Part shown: positions 43,701 to 52,390 of the stretch, in pieces
How positions within the stretch are numbered: position 1 is the stretch's first letter
Layout: each line of letters opens with the position of its first letter
Assembly: GCF_008124605.1 (NCBI RefSeq)
Contig: NZ_VRYN01000002.1
Location: 124,001-188,000, forward strand
Direction of reading: 5' to 3'
Origin: Halobacterium salinarum DSM 3754
GTDB taxonomy: Archaea > Halobacteriota > Halobacteria > Halobacteriales > Halobacteriaceae
DNA length: 64,000 nt
The notes under the pieces: generated by a model
Told to the model about the DNA's origin: nothing
The model's input: only the letters and a program-made list of their open reading frames with translations
The model's database searches: none
Program-made: the position numbers and the translations under genes

Positions 43701-44114
43701 ATGGCAGGCAACACCGACAGCGAGCGCAGGGCAGTCCTGGACGCCGAAACGATCGCGGTCGTCGGGTGTTCGGCGACGCCCGGGAAACCCGCCCACGAGG
43801 TGCCCGCGTATCTCGACGCGCACGGCTACACGGTGGTGCCGGTCAACCCGTACGCCGAGCGCGTACTCGGACATGCGGCGGCCGACTCGCTCGCCGAGAT
43901 CGACCAGCGGGTCGATGTCGTGGACGTGTTCCGGCCCCGCGAGGAGGTGCCGGGGATCGTCGACGCTGCGATCGCGCGCGACGACGTCGGCGCCGTCTGG
44001 CTGCAGGTCGGCATCCAGCACGCCGACGCCGAGGAGCGCGCCGCGGCGGCCGGCCTTCGGGTGGTGTCGAACAGCTGTATCAAAGTCGACCACCAGCGCC
44101 TGGTGGCACCGTAG
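43701..44114 (+). CDS. CoA-binding protein (YccU-like)
   Basis: 137 aa, a single CoA-binding Rossmann domain as in succinyl-CoA synthetase alpha: TIAVVGCSATPGKPAHEVPAYL at the start, VVPVNPYAERVLG, VDVVDVFRPREEVPGIVD and a final VVSNSCIKVDHQRL. These stand-alone proteins bind CoA; their role is unknown. Thirty-two bases after the RAD55-like gene, possibly co-transcribed, and convergent with the cysteine synthase-like gene. Confidence 0.9.
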   Translation: MAGNTDSERRAVLDAETIAVVGCSATPGKPAHEVPAYLDAHGYTVVPVNPYAERVLGHAAADSLAEIDQRVDVVDVFRPREEVPGIVDAAIARDDVGAVWLQVGIQHADAEERAAAAGLRVVSNSCIKVDHQRLVAP

Positions 44115-44123
44115 GGGGCGGCG

Positions 44124-45104
44124 TCAGCCCTCCCACTCCTCGTAGTCGCCGTAGAGCCCCTTCGAGAGGTAGCGCTCGCTTGAGTCCGGGAACACAGTGA
44201 CCACGCAGTCGTGTGGGAGGTCGATGTGTCCGGCGGCGGCGCGCTCGGCGACATCGATGGCGGCGAGACTGTTCGCGGCGGCGCTGGACGCGACCAGTTG
44301 GGCTTCCTCGGCGGCGAGGCGCTGCATTTCGGCGTGCGTGTCCTCGTCGGGGATCTGGGTGACGTCGTCGACGAACTCGGGGTCGAACAGCTCGCTGGTC
44401 GACGGGTCGTGGGTGCCGATGCCCTCGGTCTTGTACTCGCCTTCGGAGACGTCGGCCCCGGCGGCCGAGGCGTACATCGACCCTTCCGGTTCGACGGCCG
44501 TGACGTGTAGCGCCGAGATCTGGTCGCGGAGGAACCGGCTGGTGCCCATCAGGGTGCCGGCCGTGCCACAGCCGGCGACGAACGCGCCGACAGCACCGTC
44601 GAGCGCGTGGTAGATCTCGGGGCCGGTGGTCTCGTAGTGGGCTTCGGCGTTCAGGGGGTTGGAGAACTGCTGGGGGACGATGGCGTCCTCGCGCTCGGCG
44701 GCGAGGTCGTGGGCGCGCTGGATCGCGCCACCCATGCCGTCGTCGGTGGGTGTGTTGACCACGTCCGCGCCGAGCGCGCGCATCAGCTGTTGTTTTTCGA
44801 GACTGAACCGCTCCGGCACGACGAAGACGGCGTCGATGCCGAGTTGGCTGGCGGCCACCGCGAACCCGACGCCGGTGTTGCCGGCGGTCGGCTCGATGAT
44901 GGTGCCGCCCTCGGGGAGCTCGCCGGAGGCGAGCATCTGTTCGATCATGTACGTGCCGATGCGGTCTTTGATGCTGGCCCCGGGGTTGAACGATTCCAGT
45001 TTCGCGTACACGGGGACGTCATCGGGCGCGGCCTGCACGCGCACGAGCGGCGTTTCACCGACGGTGTCCAGCACCGAGTCAAGGGGTCTGTCGTGGGTCG
45101 TCAT
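44124..45104 (-). CDS. PLP-dependent cysteine synthase/cystathionine beta-synthase-like enzyme
   Basis: 326 aa, fold-type II PLP enzyme. PLP Lys in NPGASIKDRIG, substrate loop EPTAGNTGVGFA, and phosphate-binding GCGTAGT. PTAGNTG rather than PTSGNTG leans towards the cystathionine beta-synthase type, but O-acetylserine sulfhydrylase activity is equally possible. No C-terminal CBS domains. Makes cysteine or cystathionine. Confidence 0.9.
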   Translation of the reverse strand: MTTHDRPLDSVLDTVGETPLVRVQAAPDDVPVYAKLESFNPGASIKDRIGTYMIEQMLASGELPEGGTIIEPTAGNTGVGFAVAASQLGIDAVFVVPERFSLEKQQLMRALGADVVNTPTDDGMGGAIQRAHDLAAEREDAIVPQQFSNPLNAEAHYETTGPEIYHALDGAVGAFVAGCGTAGTLMGTSRFLRDQISALHVTAVEPEGSMYASAAGADVSEGEYKTEGIGTHDPSTSELFDPEFVDDVTQIPDEDTHAEMQRLAAEEAQLVASSAAANSLAAIDVAERAAAGHIDLPHDCVVTVFPDSSERYLSKGLYGDYEEWEG

Positions 45105-45131
45105 CTGTACGGGGGTTTCTGGCTGTGGCGT

Positions 45132-45413
45132 TTAGTCGTTGGCATCCGGGTCCGGGTTGCCGGCGTCGTCCTGGGGCGAGTCCGTGGCTGGGGCGACCGC
45201 CGCGACGTCGATGTCGTGCTCGGCGGCGATGGCGTCGATGATCGCGCGCTGCTCGGTGAGTTCCGTCTCGAGGGCTGCAACCCGGTCGTTGGTCTCCTCG
45301 ACCGTGCCGGTGAGGTCGCTGACTTGCTGGCGGAGTTGTTCGAAGCGCTCGTAGAGGTTGTCCGCGAGGTCGGTGACTTTTTGGAGTTTCTTCGCGGTTG
45401 AACCGAATCCCAT
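45132..45413 (-). CDS. Small coiled-coil protein (DUF5798-like)
   Basis: 93 aa from ATG 45413 (MGFGSTAKKLQK). Residues 8-70 form a heptad coiled coil (ADNLYERFEQLRQQVSDLTGTVEETND), and the last 25 are an acidic disordered tail. Possibly an oligomerisation or scaffold protein. Family number from memory. Function unknown. Confidence 0.75.
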   Translation of the reverse strand: MGFGSTAKKLQKVTDLADNLYERFEQLRQQVSDLTGTVEETNDRVAALETELTEQRAIIDAIAAEHDIDVAAVAPATDSPQDDAGNPDPDAND

Positions 45414-45421
45414 ACAGCCGA

Positions 45422-45559
45422 TTAACAGCCCCTGTGGGTTGATCGTTTCCCCTCCGACGGCCACGCTCGGGAGGGGGCAGCGAGGGAGTCCGTGTACGCG
45501 TCGACGGCCGCGTCCCAGCCCTCGCGGAGGGTCTCGTAGTGGTTCGGTAGCGCGGACAT
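45422..45559 (-). CDS. Small hypothetical ORF
   Basis: 45 aa (MSALPNHYETLREGWDAAVDAY...). The first 26 codons have strong GC third-position bias and balanced amino acids; the last 19 look less coding. It might be real but short, or have lost its original C-terminus by frameshift. Eight bases before the coiled-coil gene on the same strand. Confidence 0.35.
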   Translation of the reverse strand: MSALPNHYETLREGWDAAVDAYTDSLAAPSRAWPSEGKRSTHRGC

Positions 45560-45639
45560 ACTCGGGGACACGACGGACTTCTGTAAAGTGCTAACGCGAG
45601 ACACGGTAGCAAGTATCATTTTCTCGAACCCGAAAGGCC

Positions 45640-45648
45640 CTTAAGAAC
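45640..45648 (+). promoter_or_regulatory. TATA box of the SRP RNA gene
   Basis: CTTAAGAAC centred 27 bp before the predicted 5' end at about 45671. Confidence 0.55.
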
Positions 45649-45670
45649 GACCCGGGTAGGATGAGATGGA

Positions 45671-45975
45671 CTAGGCCGGGCGGTTTGGCTCCGCCCGACA
45701 CCCGTGAGACAGTCATCAGCGGGGGCCGAACACCGGGCGCGTCCGACCGCCGCGGTCGGGCCCCGGAAGCCAACGTGGAAGCCTCGTCCGTCGGGGACGG
45801 CGGTCCGCGGCGTGCGCCCGCAGGGGCGTTCCGTCGTGGTTCGACGGTGGCAACCCGCCAGGCACGGAAGTGAGCAGCGGACCACCGAACGCCCGTCGCT
45901 CGACGGGTCGCGGGGTGGAGAAGGCGACCGGGACTACCCGGCCGGGAACGCCGGGCTACCCCGACTGTCCACTCA
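45671..45975 (+). ncRNA. Signal recognition particle 7S RNA
   Basis: About 305 bases, the size of haloarchaeal 7S RNA. The SRP54-binding helix 8 is unmistakable: GGTGGCAACCCGCCAGGCACGGAAGTGAGCAGC region at about 45846-45878, with CCAGG, GGAAG and AGCAGC internal loops. The 5' domain has GGGCGGTTTGGCTCCGCCC, and the ends (CTAGGCCGGG... and ...CCGGGCTACC) can pair as helix 1. Ends are approximate. With SRP54/SRP19 it targets membrane proteins to the Sec channel. Confidence 0.93.
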
Positions 45976-46034
45976 TTCATACCGTATTCGGAGCCGAACA
46001 GCGACGGCTCCCGGTCGCCGGGAACAGCGGGCGG

Positions 46035-46042
46035 ATTTATTG
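46035..46042 (+). promoter_or_regulatory. TATA box of the UspA gene
   Basis: ATTTATTG centred 28 bp before ATG 46066; it rules out a GTG at 46051 as start. Confidence 0.6.
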
Positions 46043-46065
46043 TCCGTGGCGTGGCAGGCGTTGCT

Positions 46066-46527
46066 ATGTACGATCGAGTGTGCCTCGCAACGAACGGCGG
46101 CGTGGCGTCCGAGAACGCGGAGACGCACGCGCTCAACCTCGCGGCGGCGATGGACGCGACGCTGCACGCGGTGTACGTCGTCGACGAGGCGGTGACCACG
46201 GCGTACAGCGGCGACGAGTACGTCGACACCGCCGAGGGGCCGGCCCACGGCCTGACCGAGTACGGCAACAGCGTCTTGGGTGCGCTGGCCGAACGCGCCG
46301 ACGCCGCGGGCGTCACCATCGAGACGGCGGTGTTGTACGGCAGCCCGGCCGACGAGATCGTGACTGTCGCCGACGAGGTCGACGCGGACATCGTGATCCT
46401 GGGGACGAAGCGGCGCTCGGACGAGTACCGGTCGCTGCTCGGGAGCGTGACTGATCGGGTGTTGCGCGTGACCGACCGGTCAACGACCGTGGTGAAAACG
46501 AACGTGAGCGACGAGGACGCCCCGTAG
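46066..46527 (+). CDS. Universal stress protein (UspA family)
   Basis: 153 aa, one Usp domain: N-terminal YDRVCLATNGGVASENAETHAL, HAVYVVDEAVTTAY, and a C-terminal nucleotide-site region IVILGTKRRSDEYRSLLGSVTDRVLR ending TTVVKT. The ATP-binding G-x2-G-x9-G(S/T) motif is only partly met (Arg in place of the second Gly), so nucleotide binding may differ. Leaderless. Confidence 0.88.
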   Translation: MYDRVCLATNGGVASENAETHALNLAAAMDATLHAVYVVDEAVTTAYSGDEYVDTAEGPAHGLTEYGNSVLGALAERADAAGVTIETAVLYGSPADEIVTVADEVDADIVILGTKRRSDEYRSLLGSVTDRVLRVTDRSTTVVKTNVSDEDAP

Positions 46528-46542
46528 CCGCGGGCCAGCGTG

Positions 46543-46785
46543 TTAGTGGTAGACGGCGGTGTTGCCCCGCACGTCCACGACGGTCGCGCCGACGCGGTCG
46601 GCGAGATCGGCGGCGAGCCCTGCCGTGTCGTCGCCGCCACGGGCCGCCCGGAGGAACTTCACTTTCACAACGTCGCGGTCGTCGAGTTGGTCGGCAAGCT
46701 CTTCGACAACGGACTCGATGCCGGCCTTCCCAACCCAGACAGTAACGTCGGCCTCGTGGGCTTTCGTCGCCAGATCGTCTGACAT
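46543..46785 (-). CDS. YhbY/CRM-domain RNA-binding protein
   Basis: 80 aa, a single CRM domain with the VWVGKAGIESVVEELADQL core (GxxG RNA-binding loop as GKAG) and KVKFLRAARGG. Bacterial YhbY binds pre-50S ribosomes. It is downstream of rnp4 on the same strand, with a TTCAAAC box of its own 27 bp upstream. A role in RNA processing or ribosome assembly fits the neighbour. Confidence 0.85.
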   Translation of the reverse strand: MSDDLATKAHEADVTVWVGKAGIESVVEELADQLDDRDVVKVKFLRAARGGDDTAGLAADLADRVGATVVDVRGNTAVYH

Positions 46786-46832
46786 TCGTGTGCGTGCTTG
46801 CGCCCCGGGCTGTTTGAACCTTGTTGCATGGG

Positions 46833-47114
46833 TCAGCCGGTGTACGGGTATCGTGCGTGCGTGCCGCAGTCACAGGTCACGACGACGTGGCCGCTGCGGG
46901 TGCGAACGCGGGCGTTGCGCCCTGGAACCAGGACGGCGTCGCAGTCGTCACAGGTGAACCGGCGGAACGCCGGTGGGAGTGTGAGGCGGTTGCGTTCGGC
47001 GAGTCGGCGGGCGAGCCGGACGTACTCGCGGGCGCGATCGTCGTCGCCGGTGCGGGCCGCCGCCCGCGCGAGCGTGTGGAGGCGGTCGATGCGCTCGGCC
47101 GCGATGGACGCCAT
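46833..47114 (-). CDS. rnp4: RNase P protein component 4 (Rpp21/Rpr2)
   Basis: 93 aa. N-terminal helices (IDRLHTLARAAARTGDDDRAREYVRLARRLAERN pattern) and a C-terminal zinc ribbon with Cys55/Cys58 and Cys81/Cys83. The second pair is spaced by one residue (CDC) rather than the usual two, a small oddity. Helps the RNase P RNA process pre-tRNA 5' ends. Divergent from the glycosyltransferase operon. Confidence 0.85.
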   Translation of the reverse strand: MASIAAERIDRLHTLARAAARTGDDDRAREYVRLARRLAERNRLTLPPAFRRFTCDDCDAVLVPGRNARVRTRSGHVVVTCDCGTHARYPYTG

Positions 47115-47183
47115 ACTGGAGGTCGACGACGCCCGCTGAAGACAGTTCCGGTAGGGTTATCGGCGGCGGCGTACGTCCACCGG

Positions 47184-48269
47184 ATGATGCGAGCGCTGAA
47201 CTACCTCGAAGCGGCGGAGGCCCTTCGCGGCGGGATGGTGACCGCGACGAACCAGCAGCGGGCCGCCCTCGAAACGACCGACGTTGAGGTAGTTGAAACG
47301 CCGTGGCGGGCCGGCGATCCGGTGCGTTCGATCGGCTCGCTGGCGGCTGGCGGGTCGTGTTTCACGGCGTTCGATGTGGCGCACTGTAACCTCGTGGGGC
47401 CGGGAAGCGTCGCGGTCGCGCGCCACGCGCGGCGCACCGACACGCCGCTGGTGTTGCACGCACACCTCACTCGCGAGGACTTCGCGCAGTCGTTCCGGGG
47501 GTCGAGCACGATCGCGCCCGCCCTCGAACCGTACCTGCGGTGGTTTTACTCGCAGGCCGACCTCGTGTTGTGCCCGAGCGAGTACACGAAAGACGTGCTC
47601 CGGGCGTACCCCGTCGACGCCCCGATTCGACAGCTCTCGAACGGCGTGGACCTCGAAAGCATGCAGGGGTATGAGTCGTTCCGGGCGGACACCCGGGCGC
47701 GGTTCGATCTCGACGGAACCGTGGTGTACGCCGTCGGCGAGGTGTTCGAGCGCAAGGGGTTGACGATGTTCTGCGAGTTGGCGAAAGCCACCGACCACGA
47801 GTTCGCGTGGTTTGGCCCCTACGACGAGGGGCCACAGGCCGGCGCGGCCACGCGGAAGTGGGTGGCCGACCCACCGGCGAACGTGACGTTCACGGGCTAC
47901 ATGGAGGACAAGCGCGCGGCGTTCGGCGCGGGCGACATCTACCTGTTCCCGGCGAAAGTGGAGAACCAGGGCATCGCCGTCCTGGAGGCGATGGCGTGTG
48001 GGAAGCCGGTGGTCCTCCGGGACATCCCGGTGTTCCGAGAGTTCTTCACCGACGGGGAGGACTGTCTCATGTGTTCGACGTTCGAAGCGTTCCGCGACGC
48101 CATCGACCGCCTCGCCGACGACCCCGAGTTGCGGACGCGGCTGGGCGAGAACGCGCGGGAGACCGCGGAATCACACAGCCTCGATCGCATCGGCGAGGAG
48201 CTCGCCAGCATCTACGAGTGCCTGCGTGACGGCGACGTGGCGTCGGCCGTCGCGGCCACGGAGGGGTAG
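47184..48269 (+). CDS. GT4-family glycosyltransferase, first of a pair
   Basis: 361 aa, GT-B fold. C-terminal nucleotide-sugar site with FPAKVENQGIAVLEAMACGKPVV (E-x7-E motif) and YAVGEVFERKGL at the domain junction. The short N-terminal domain lacks the typical glycine loop near residue 15. Acceptor unknown; glycolipid synthesis is the common role of such pairs in haloarchaea (inference). ATG 47187 is an alternative. A GGTTATCGG element lies about 27 bp upstream. Confidence 0.85.
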   Translation: MMRALNYLEAAEALRGGMVTATNQQRAALETTDVEVVETPWRAGDPVRSIGSLAAGGSCFTAFDVAHCNLVGPGSVAVARHARRTDTPLVLHAHLTREDFAQSFRGSSTIAPALEPYLRWFYSQADLVLCPSEYTKDVLRAYPVDAPIRQLSNGVDLESMQGYESFRADTRARFDLDGTVVYAVGEVFERKGLTMFCELAKATDHEFAWFGPYDEGPQAGAATRKWVADPPANVTFTGYMEDKRAAFGAGDIYLFPAKVENQGIAVLEAMACGKPVVLRDIPVFREFFTDGEDCLMCSTFEAFRDAIDRLADDPELRTRLGENARETAESHSLDRIGEELASIYECLRDGDVASAVAATEG

Positions 48270-48270
48270 T

Positions 48271-49380
48271 GTGTCCGGACGGCTGCCGACCGTTGCGGCG
48301 TTCACGGACTCCTACCTGCCGACGGTCAACGGCGTGACGTACACGGTGTCTGCGTGGCACACCGAGTACGAGGCGCGAGGCGGCCGGATGCCCGTGGTCT
48401 ATCCGGCGTCGGACCACGAGCCGGCCGAGACCGAGCACCCGGTCGCGAGCCTGGCGTTCCCGTTCTACGACGGCTATCGGATGGCGTTCCCGAGCCCGCC
48501 CGACGCCGTCGCGGGGGCCGACGTCGTGCACGCGCACACGCCGTTCGGACTGGGGCTCGCGGCCGTCCGGCTCGCCCGCCGCAACGACGCGCCGCTGGTT
48601 GCGACCTACCACACGCCCACCGCGGAGTACGCCGAGTACGTGGGGCCGGACGCCGTGACTGGGGCGGTGCGGCGGGCCAGCGAGCGATACGAGCGGTGGT
48701 TCCTGTCGCGTGCCGACCTCGTGTTGACGCCGAGCGAGCGCACCCGCAGGGAGGTCCGGGCGCTCGGCGTGGACACGCCCGTGGAGGCGATGCCCAACGG
48801 CGTGGACACGGACCGCTTCCAGCCGACCGATCCCACCGCGTTCCTGGCGGCACACGATCTGCCCGCCGACGAGCCGTTGATCGGGTACACTGGCCGCCAC
48901 GGCTACGAGAAGCGACTCGGGGACCTGCTCGCGGCCGCCGCGGGCGTCGACGCCACGGTGGTGTTCGGCGGCGACGGACCCGCCCGCGGCGACCTCGAAG
49001 CCGAGGCCGACGCCCGCGGCGTCGACGCGCGCTTCCTGGGGTTCCTGGATCGCGAGGAGATGCCGGCGTTCTACTCGGCGCTGGACGTGTTCGCGTTTCC
49101 GAGCCCCATCGAGACGGAGGGACTGGTCGCCCTGGAAGCCAACGCCTGTGGCACGCCGGTTGCGGGCGTGGACGCGGGCGCGCTCTCCGAGACGATCATC
49201 GACGGGACGACCGGCTACCACTACGACGCCGGCGACATCCCCGGGTTTCGGCGTGCGATACGGCGCGCGCTCGACGATCGTGACACACTCGCTGAGAACT
49301 GTGTGGCGCGCAGACCCGACATCAGCGTGGGGCGCGCCATCGACCGGCTCGCGGCCCGCTACCGCGAGTTGCTCGGTTAG
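48271..49380 (+). CDS. GT4-family glycosyltransferase, second of a pair
   Basis: 369 aa from a GTG one base after the previous stop. The N-terminal TDSYLPTVNGVTYTV is characteristic of PimA/diglucosyl-diacylglycerol-type lipid glycosyltransferases; HAHTPFGLGLAA and PSPIETEGLVALEANACGTPV (donor site) follow. It probably adds a sugar to a lipid acceptor at the inner membrane face, acting in sequence with its neighbour (inference). Its TAG overlaps the stop of the convergent gene by three bases (TTAG). Confidence 0.88.
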   Translation: MSGRLPTVAAFTDSYLPTVNGVTYTVSAWHTEYEARGGRMPVVYPASDHEPAETEHPVASLAFPFYDGYRMAFPSPPDAVAGADVVHAHTPFGLGLAAVRLARRNDAPLVATYHTPTAEYAEYVGPDAVTGAVRRASERYERWFLSRADLVLTPSERTRREVRALGVDTPVEAMPNGVDTDRFQPTDPTAFLAAHDLPADEPLIGYTGRHGYEKRLGDLLAAAAGVDATVVFGGDGPARGDLEAEADARGVDARFLGFLDREEMPAFYSALDVFAFPSPIETEGLVALEANACGTPVAGVDAGALSETIIDGTTGYHYDAGDIPGFRRAIRRALDDRDTLAENCVARRPDISVGRAIDRLAARYRELLG

Positions 49381-49778
49381 TCTTCGAGCGCGTTCGCGAT
49401 GCGGTCGAGCTTGTTGTTCGTGCGCTCCAGTTCCTTGCGCAGCATCTCCAGTTCGCGTTCGGCCGTCTCGCTGGTGCCGCCGGACTCATCGCCGCCGGGG
49501 CCGCCACCCATGCCGGGCGGGCCGCCACCGCCGCCCCCCATCATGCCGCCCATCATCTGCGCGAACGGGTTGCCCCCGCCACCACCGCCGCCGCCCATGC
49601 CGGGCGGGCCGCCACCGCCGCCCATCGCGTCGGCCATGCGCTCGCGGGGGTCCTCGCCGTCGCCCTCGTCGCGCTCTTCGGCTCGCTCCTCACGGATCTC
49701 CTCGACGCGCTCGCGGAAGGACTTCTCCTCGCCGTCGTCCTCGGCGGCGTCGTCTGCTGGTTGGTCGTCGTCTGCCAT
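49377..49778 (-). CDS. Gly/Pro/Met-rich low-complexity protein with coiled-coil ends
   Basis: 133 aa. Acidic head (about 1-48, coiled-coil-prone EEIREERAEERDE), a central stretch (about 52-98) of glycine runs broken by PPGMGG and QMMGGMMGG, then a final coiled coil (about 105-133, EMLRKELERTNNKLDRIANALE). No catalytic motif. A CTTTTTTCAA box 26 bp upstream supports ATG 49778. The architecture suggests an oligomer with a flexible or condensate-forming linker. Confidence 0.7.
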   Translation of the reverse strand: MADDDQPADDAAEDDGEEKSFRERVEEIREERAEERDEGDGEDPRERMADAMGGGGGPPGMGGGGGGGGNPFAQMMGGMMGGGGGGPPGMGGGPGGDESGGTSETAERELEMLRKELERTNNKLDRIANALED

Positions 49779-49828
49779 GCAGGGTGGTTTGCCGCCCGCA
49801 TTGAAAAAAGCCGGCTTCCCGGACGCGC

Positions 49829-50587
49829 CTAGAACGCGGTGAGACTGGCCTGGCGGTCGCGGTCGTCGGCGCCGGGCGTGATCTCGTGGCCGACGAGCGC
49901 GCGCATGTCGACGCCGTAGGTCGTTTCCCGCCGGTCGAGGACGAGCAGGCGGCCTTTGGTTGCGCGGACCGTGCCGGTGAGCATCGTCTCCGCGACGGGG
50001 CGGCTGTCGACATCGAGGCCGTAGTCGAAGTCGAACTCGTCGATGGGGTCGAAGTCGGACACGAGGTCGCGCCACGCGGTCCGGTCGAGGGTGGCACCGA
50101 GCCCCCGGCGTTTGGTGGGAACGCGCACCCGGTCGGTGATGCGGTCCGCGATGCCGGCCTCGATGCGGCGGGCGCGCCGCCCGTCGGCGACCGTGTGGAC
50201 GTGTGCGGCGCGGTCCGCGCCCTGCTCGCGGAGGCGGGTGTCGAGGCGCCAGGAGCGGGTCACGCCCACTTTGAACACGTCCGGTGCGAACGCCGCGAGG
50301 TAGACGGCGTGTTCCTCCTCGCAGGCGTCCAGGGGTTTGTTACACTGCCCCGTGCAGCGCGCGCACGGCCAGACCGACGTGTGCGCGTCGCAGTACGGCG
50401 CGTCGGGGCGCTGGCAAGGCTGGTGGCCGTCGTCGCCGCGGTCGACGCCGGCGCAGTGGCGGTCGGCAAGCGAGTACGCCAGCTCGGTGGTGGGGGCCAG
50501 CGTGATGTGGTCGATGGTCCCCGCGTCGGCGACGCGAAGCGCGGCGGGTCCTTCGCCTGGCGCGGTTTCGTACCCGACAATTTGCAC
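49829..50587 (-). CDS. DUF2797-like cysteine-rich protein
   Basis: 252 aa from GTG 50587 (VQIVGYETAPGEG). A Cys-rich segment at about residues 55-92 (HQPCQ, YCDAH, PCARCTGQC, ACEEEH) probably binds zinc. It is followed by VYLAAFAPDVFKVGVTRSWRLDTRLREQGA, which resembles the GIY-YIG-like core of DUF2797 proteins. GAATAAAGC 26 bp upstream confirms the GTG start. Function unknown; nucleic-acid binding or cutting is plausible. Confidence 0.78.
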   Translation of the reverse strand: MQIVGYETAPGEGPAALRVADAGTIDHITLAPTTELAYSLADRHCAGVDRGDDGHQPCQRPDAPYCDAHTSVWPCARCTGQCNKPLDACEEEHAVYLAAFAPDVFKVGVTRSWRLDTRLREQGADRAAHVHTVADGRRARRIEAGIADRITDRVRVPTKRRGLGATLDRTAWRDLVSDFDPIDEFDFDYGLDVDSRPVAETMLTGTVRATKGRLLVLDRRETTYGVDMRALVGHEITPGADDRDRQASLTAF

Positions 50588-50608
50588 GCACTCGGGTACG
50601 CCGGCCCT

Positions 50609-50617
50609 GAATAAAGC
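50609..50617 (-). promoter_or_regulatory. TATA box of the DUF2797-like gene
   Basis: GAATAAAGC on the plus strand (GCTTTATTC in the gene's direction), centred 26 bp before GTG 50587; it decides the start, because the frame stays open far upstream. Confidence 0.6.
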
Positions 50618-50773
50618 GGTGGCGCTGTCACGGGGTCGCTGTACGGACGGCGGTCCGCATCGAAGCGCCACACGGGCCGGTGCGTCAGTAGACACGGTGC
50701 TGGGTGACACGGCCGTCACCGGGTGGCGCGGACGCCCGCGAGCGCTTTTGTTCGGCCGCTGCCTACGTGTGGT

Positions 50774-51388
50774 ATGGCGGACACCAACAGCCCAGTCAGT
50801 GCGGACGCCCCCGACAGCCCGTTCCGGACGACCGGCACCGATCACGTCACGATCTGGGGGAGCAACGCCGAGGACACCATCGCGTTCTACCGCGACCTGC
50901 TCGGGATGCCGCTGGTGATGCGCCAGCCGAACCTCGACGACCCCTCCCAGACGCACCTCTTTTTTGACACGGGGGACGGCCGCATCCTCACCGTCTTCGT
51001 GAACGACGAGCGAGCCTCGAACCACGACCGTCTCCGCACGCAGGTCGGCGGCGTCCACCACCTCTCCTTTTCCATCGCGGCCGCGGACTTCGAGGACGTG
51101 ATGGCGGCGCTGGACGACGCCGGCCACGGCTACAACGTCTTCGACCGCGGCATCTTCTGCTCGCTGTACACGCAGGACAACAACGGCCTCATCGTCGAGC
51201 TGGCGGCTGACAAGTACGACATCCCGGACGACCGCCGGGGCGAGGTGCTGGCGACCGCCCAGCGCATCCGTGAGGCCGACGGCGCGGACTTCGCCGCGGA
51301 CCGCCACATGGAGGCGGCCCTAGACGAGCTCGGCATCGACGCCGAACCCGCCGACCTGCCCGACGCCGCCACCGGTGCCGGCGTCTGA
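50774..51388 (+). CDS. VOC-superfamily (glyoxalase/dioxygenase-like) protein
   Basis: 204 aa from ATG 50774. The betaalphabetabetabeta repeats begin TGTDHVTIWGSNAEDTIAFYRDLLGMPL, with candidate metal ligands His41-type at DHVTI, H in VHHLSFSI, and Glu in LIVELAADKYD. That set fits a metal-dependent VOC enzyme such as a glyoxalase or ring-cleavage dioxygenase; substrate unknown. The acidic C-terminal 40 residues are extra. Confidence 0.85.
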   Translation: MADTNSPVSADAPDSPFRTTGTDHVTIWGSNAEDTIAFYRDLLGMPLVMRQPNLDDPSQTHLFFDTGDGRILTVFVNDERASNHDRLRTQVGGVHHLSFSIAAADFEDVMAALDDAGHGYNVFDRGIFCSLYTQDNNGLIVELAADKYDIPDDRRGEVLATAQRIREADGADFAADRHMEAALDELGIDAEPADLPDAATGAGV

Positions 51389-51398
51389 GCGGCGTCGC

Positions 51399-51725
51399 TC
51401 AGTCGAGGACACGCAATCGGTAGCCCGCCAGCCGCTCGGGGGTCGCCACGCGGTCGGTCCGCGTGGCGGCGTCTACGATGGCTGCGACGAACGACGTCGG
51501 GACCTCCACGGCGATGAAATCCGAGTCCCCGGGCACCGTCAGACGCGCCATCGTCCGGTCGGTGCCGTCGTCGTTGTAGATACTGCCGACCCGGTCGCCG
51601 TCGTGGCGGAACCGCAGCGTCACGTCGGTCACCTCGAGCGCGTCGAATCGCACCTCGAAGACGCGGTCCGTTGCTTCGAGGCGTGCGAGGAGGGCACCGT
51701 CGAGTTCGGTGACAGTGGTGTCCAT
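51399..51725 (-). CDS. Conserved-looking hypothetical protein
   Basis: 108 aa (MDTTVTELDGALLARLEATD...). Predicted beta-rich with VFEVRFDALEVTDVTLRFRHDG, acidic and soluble. No family recognised. Tail to tail with the VOC gene, ten bases apart. Third-position GC and amino acid balance support coding. Confidence 0.65.
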   Translation of the reverse strand: MDTTVTELDGALLARLEATDRVFEVRFDALEVTDVTLRFRHDGDRVGSIYNDDGTDRTMARLTVPGDSDFIAVEVPTSFVAAIVDAATRTDRVATPERLAGYRLRVLD

Positions 51726-52006
51726 GGGGACGTAACGGGCGGCTCCCGCATAGGCGTGCTGGGGGCGTGTGCTGAAAGCTTCTATCGGCGGTGTGTTCTG
51801 GCCCCAGTGCGGTCAGCACAGTGCAATCACGGCTCGAAGTCGGCCGACACCGATCAGCTCTGTTCGGAACGCCGCACGGGGCACAGGACGTATTCGGCGA
51901 ACGGCGACCGTACAGATCATACGCTACAGGGTGTGAACCGCGGTAGGTAGCTGCGCTGCTATGTGGAAACTGATTTAATATGAACACGCTATCACGTAAT
52001 CCATAC

Positions 52007-52201
52007 ATGAACAAGCCCGAAATTGTTCGGTTGCTCGTACTCTGGTTCGTCGTCGTGGTTTTTCTGCAGACATCGTCTGGGAGTGACGGGCCAATAACGA
52101 TGGGGATCGGTCTCTTCGCGCTCGCGTTGTTTTGCATCATCCCCCTCTATGTGCTCACATCCTGTTTGTCGACAGTGATGGGGGGATTGCGGGCTAAGTG
52201 A
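52007..52201 (+). CDS. Small two-TM membrane protein
   Basis: 64 aa from ATG 52007 (MNKPEIVRLLVL). Two TM helices (about 6-22 and 34-56) with a Ser/Gly loop. Lower GC than the neighbours. A GATTTAATA element at 51972-51980 makes ATG 52007 the better start than ATG 51980. The 280 bp upstream (51726-52006) show no gene or repeat. Confidence 0.6.
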   Translation: MNKPEIVRLLVLWFVVVVFLQTSSGSDGPITMGIGLFALALFCIIPLYVLTSCLSTVMGGLRAK

Positions 52202-52390
52202 CATCCTCCTCGCGGTAAACGGCGAGGCTTCCCGTGCCGCAGGTGGGATATCTGCCGGGCTGCGATACGACCTGTTCTCTCGTGGTGAACGTCCCGCTCT
52301 CGCGGTCGTGGTTTCGGTGGTGTCGTTTCCGTCGGTGTCGTCGGTGCCTCCCGAGTAGCCGGCGAGGCCGTGGGTCGTGGACCGAGGCAC

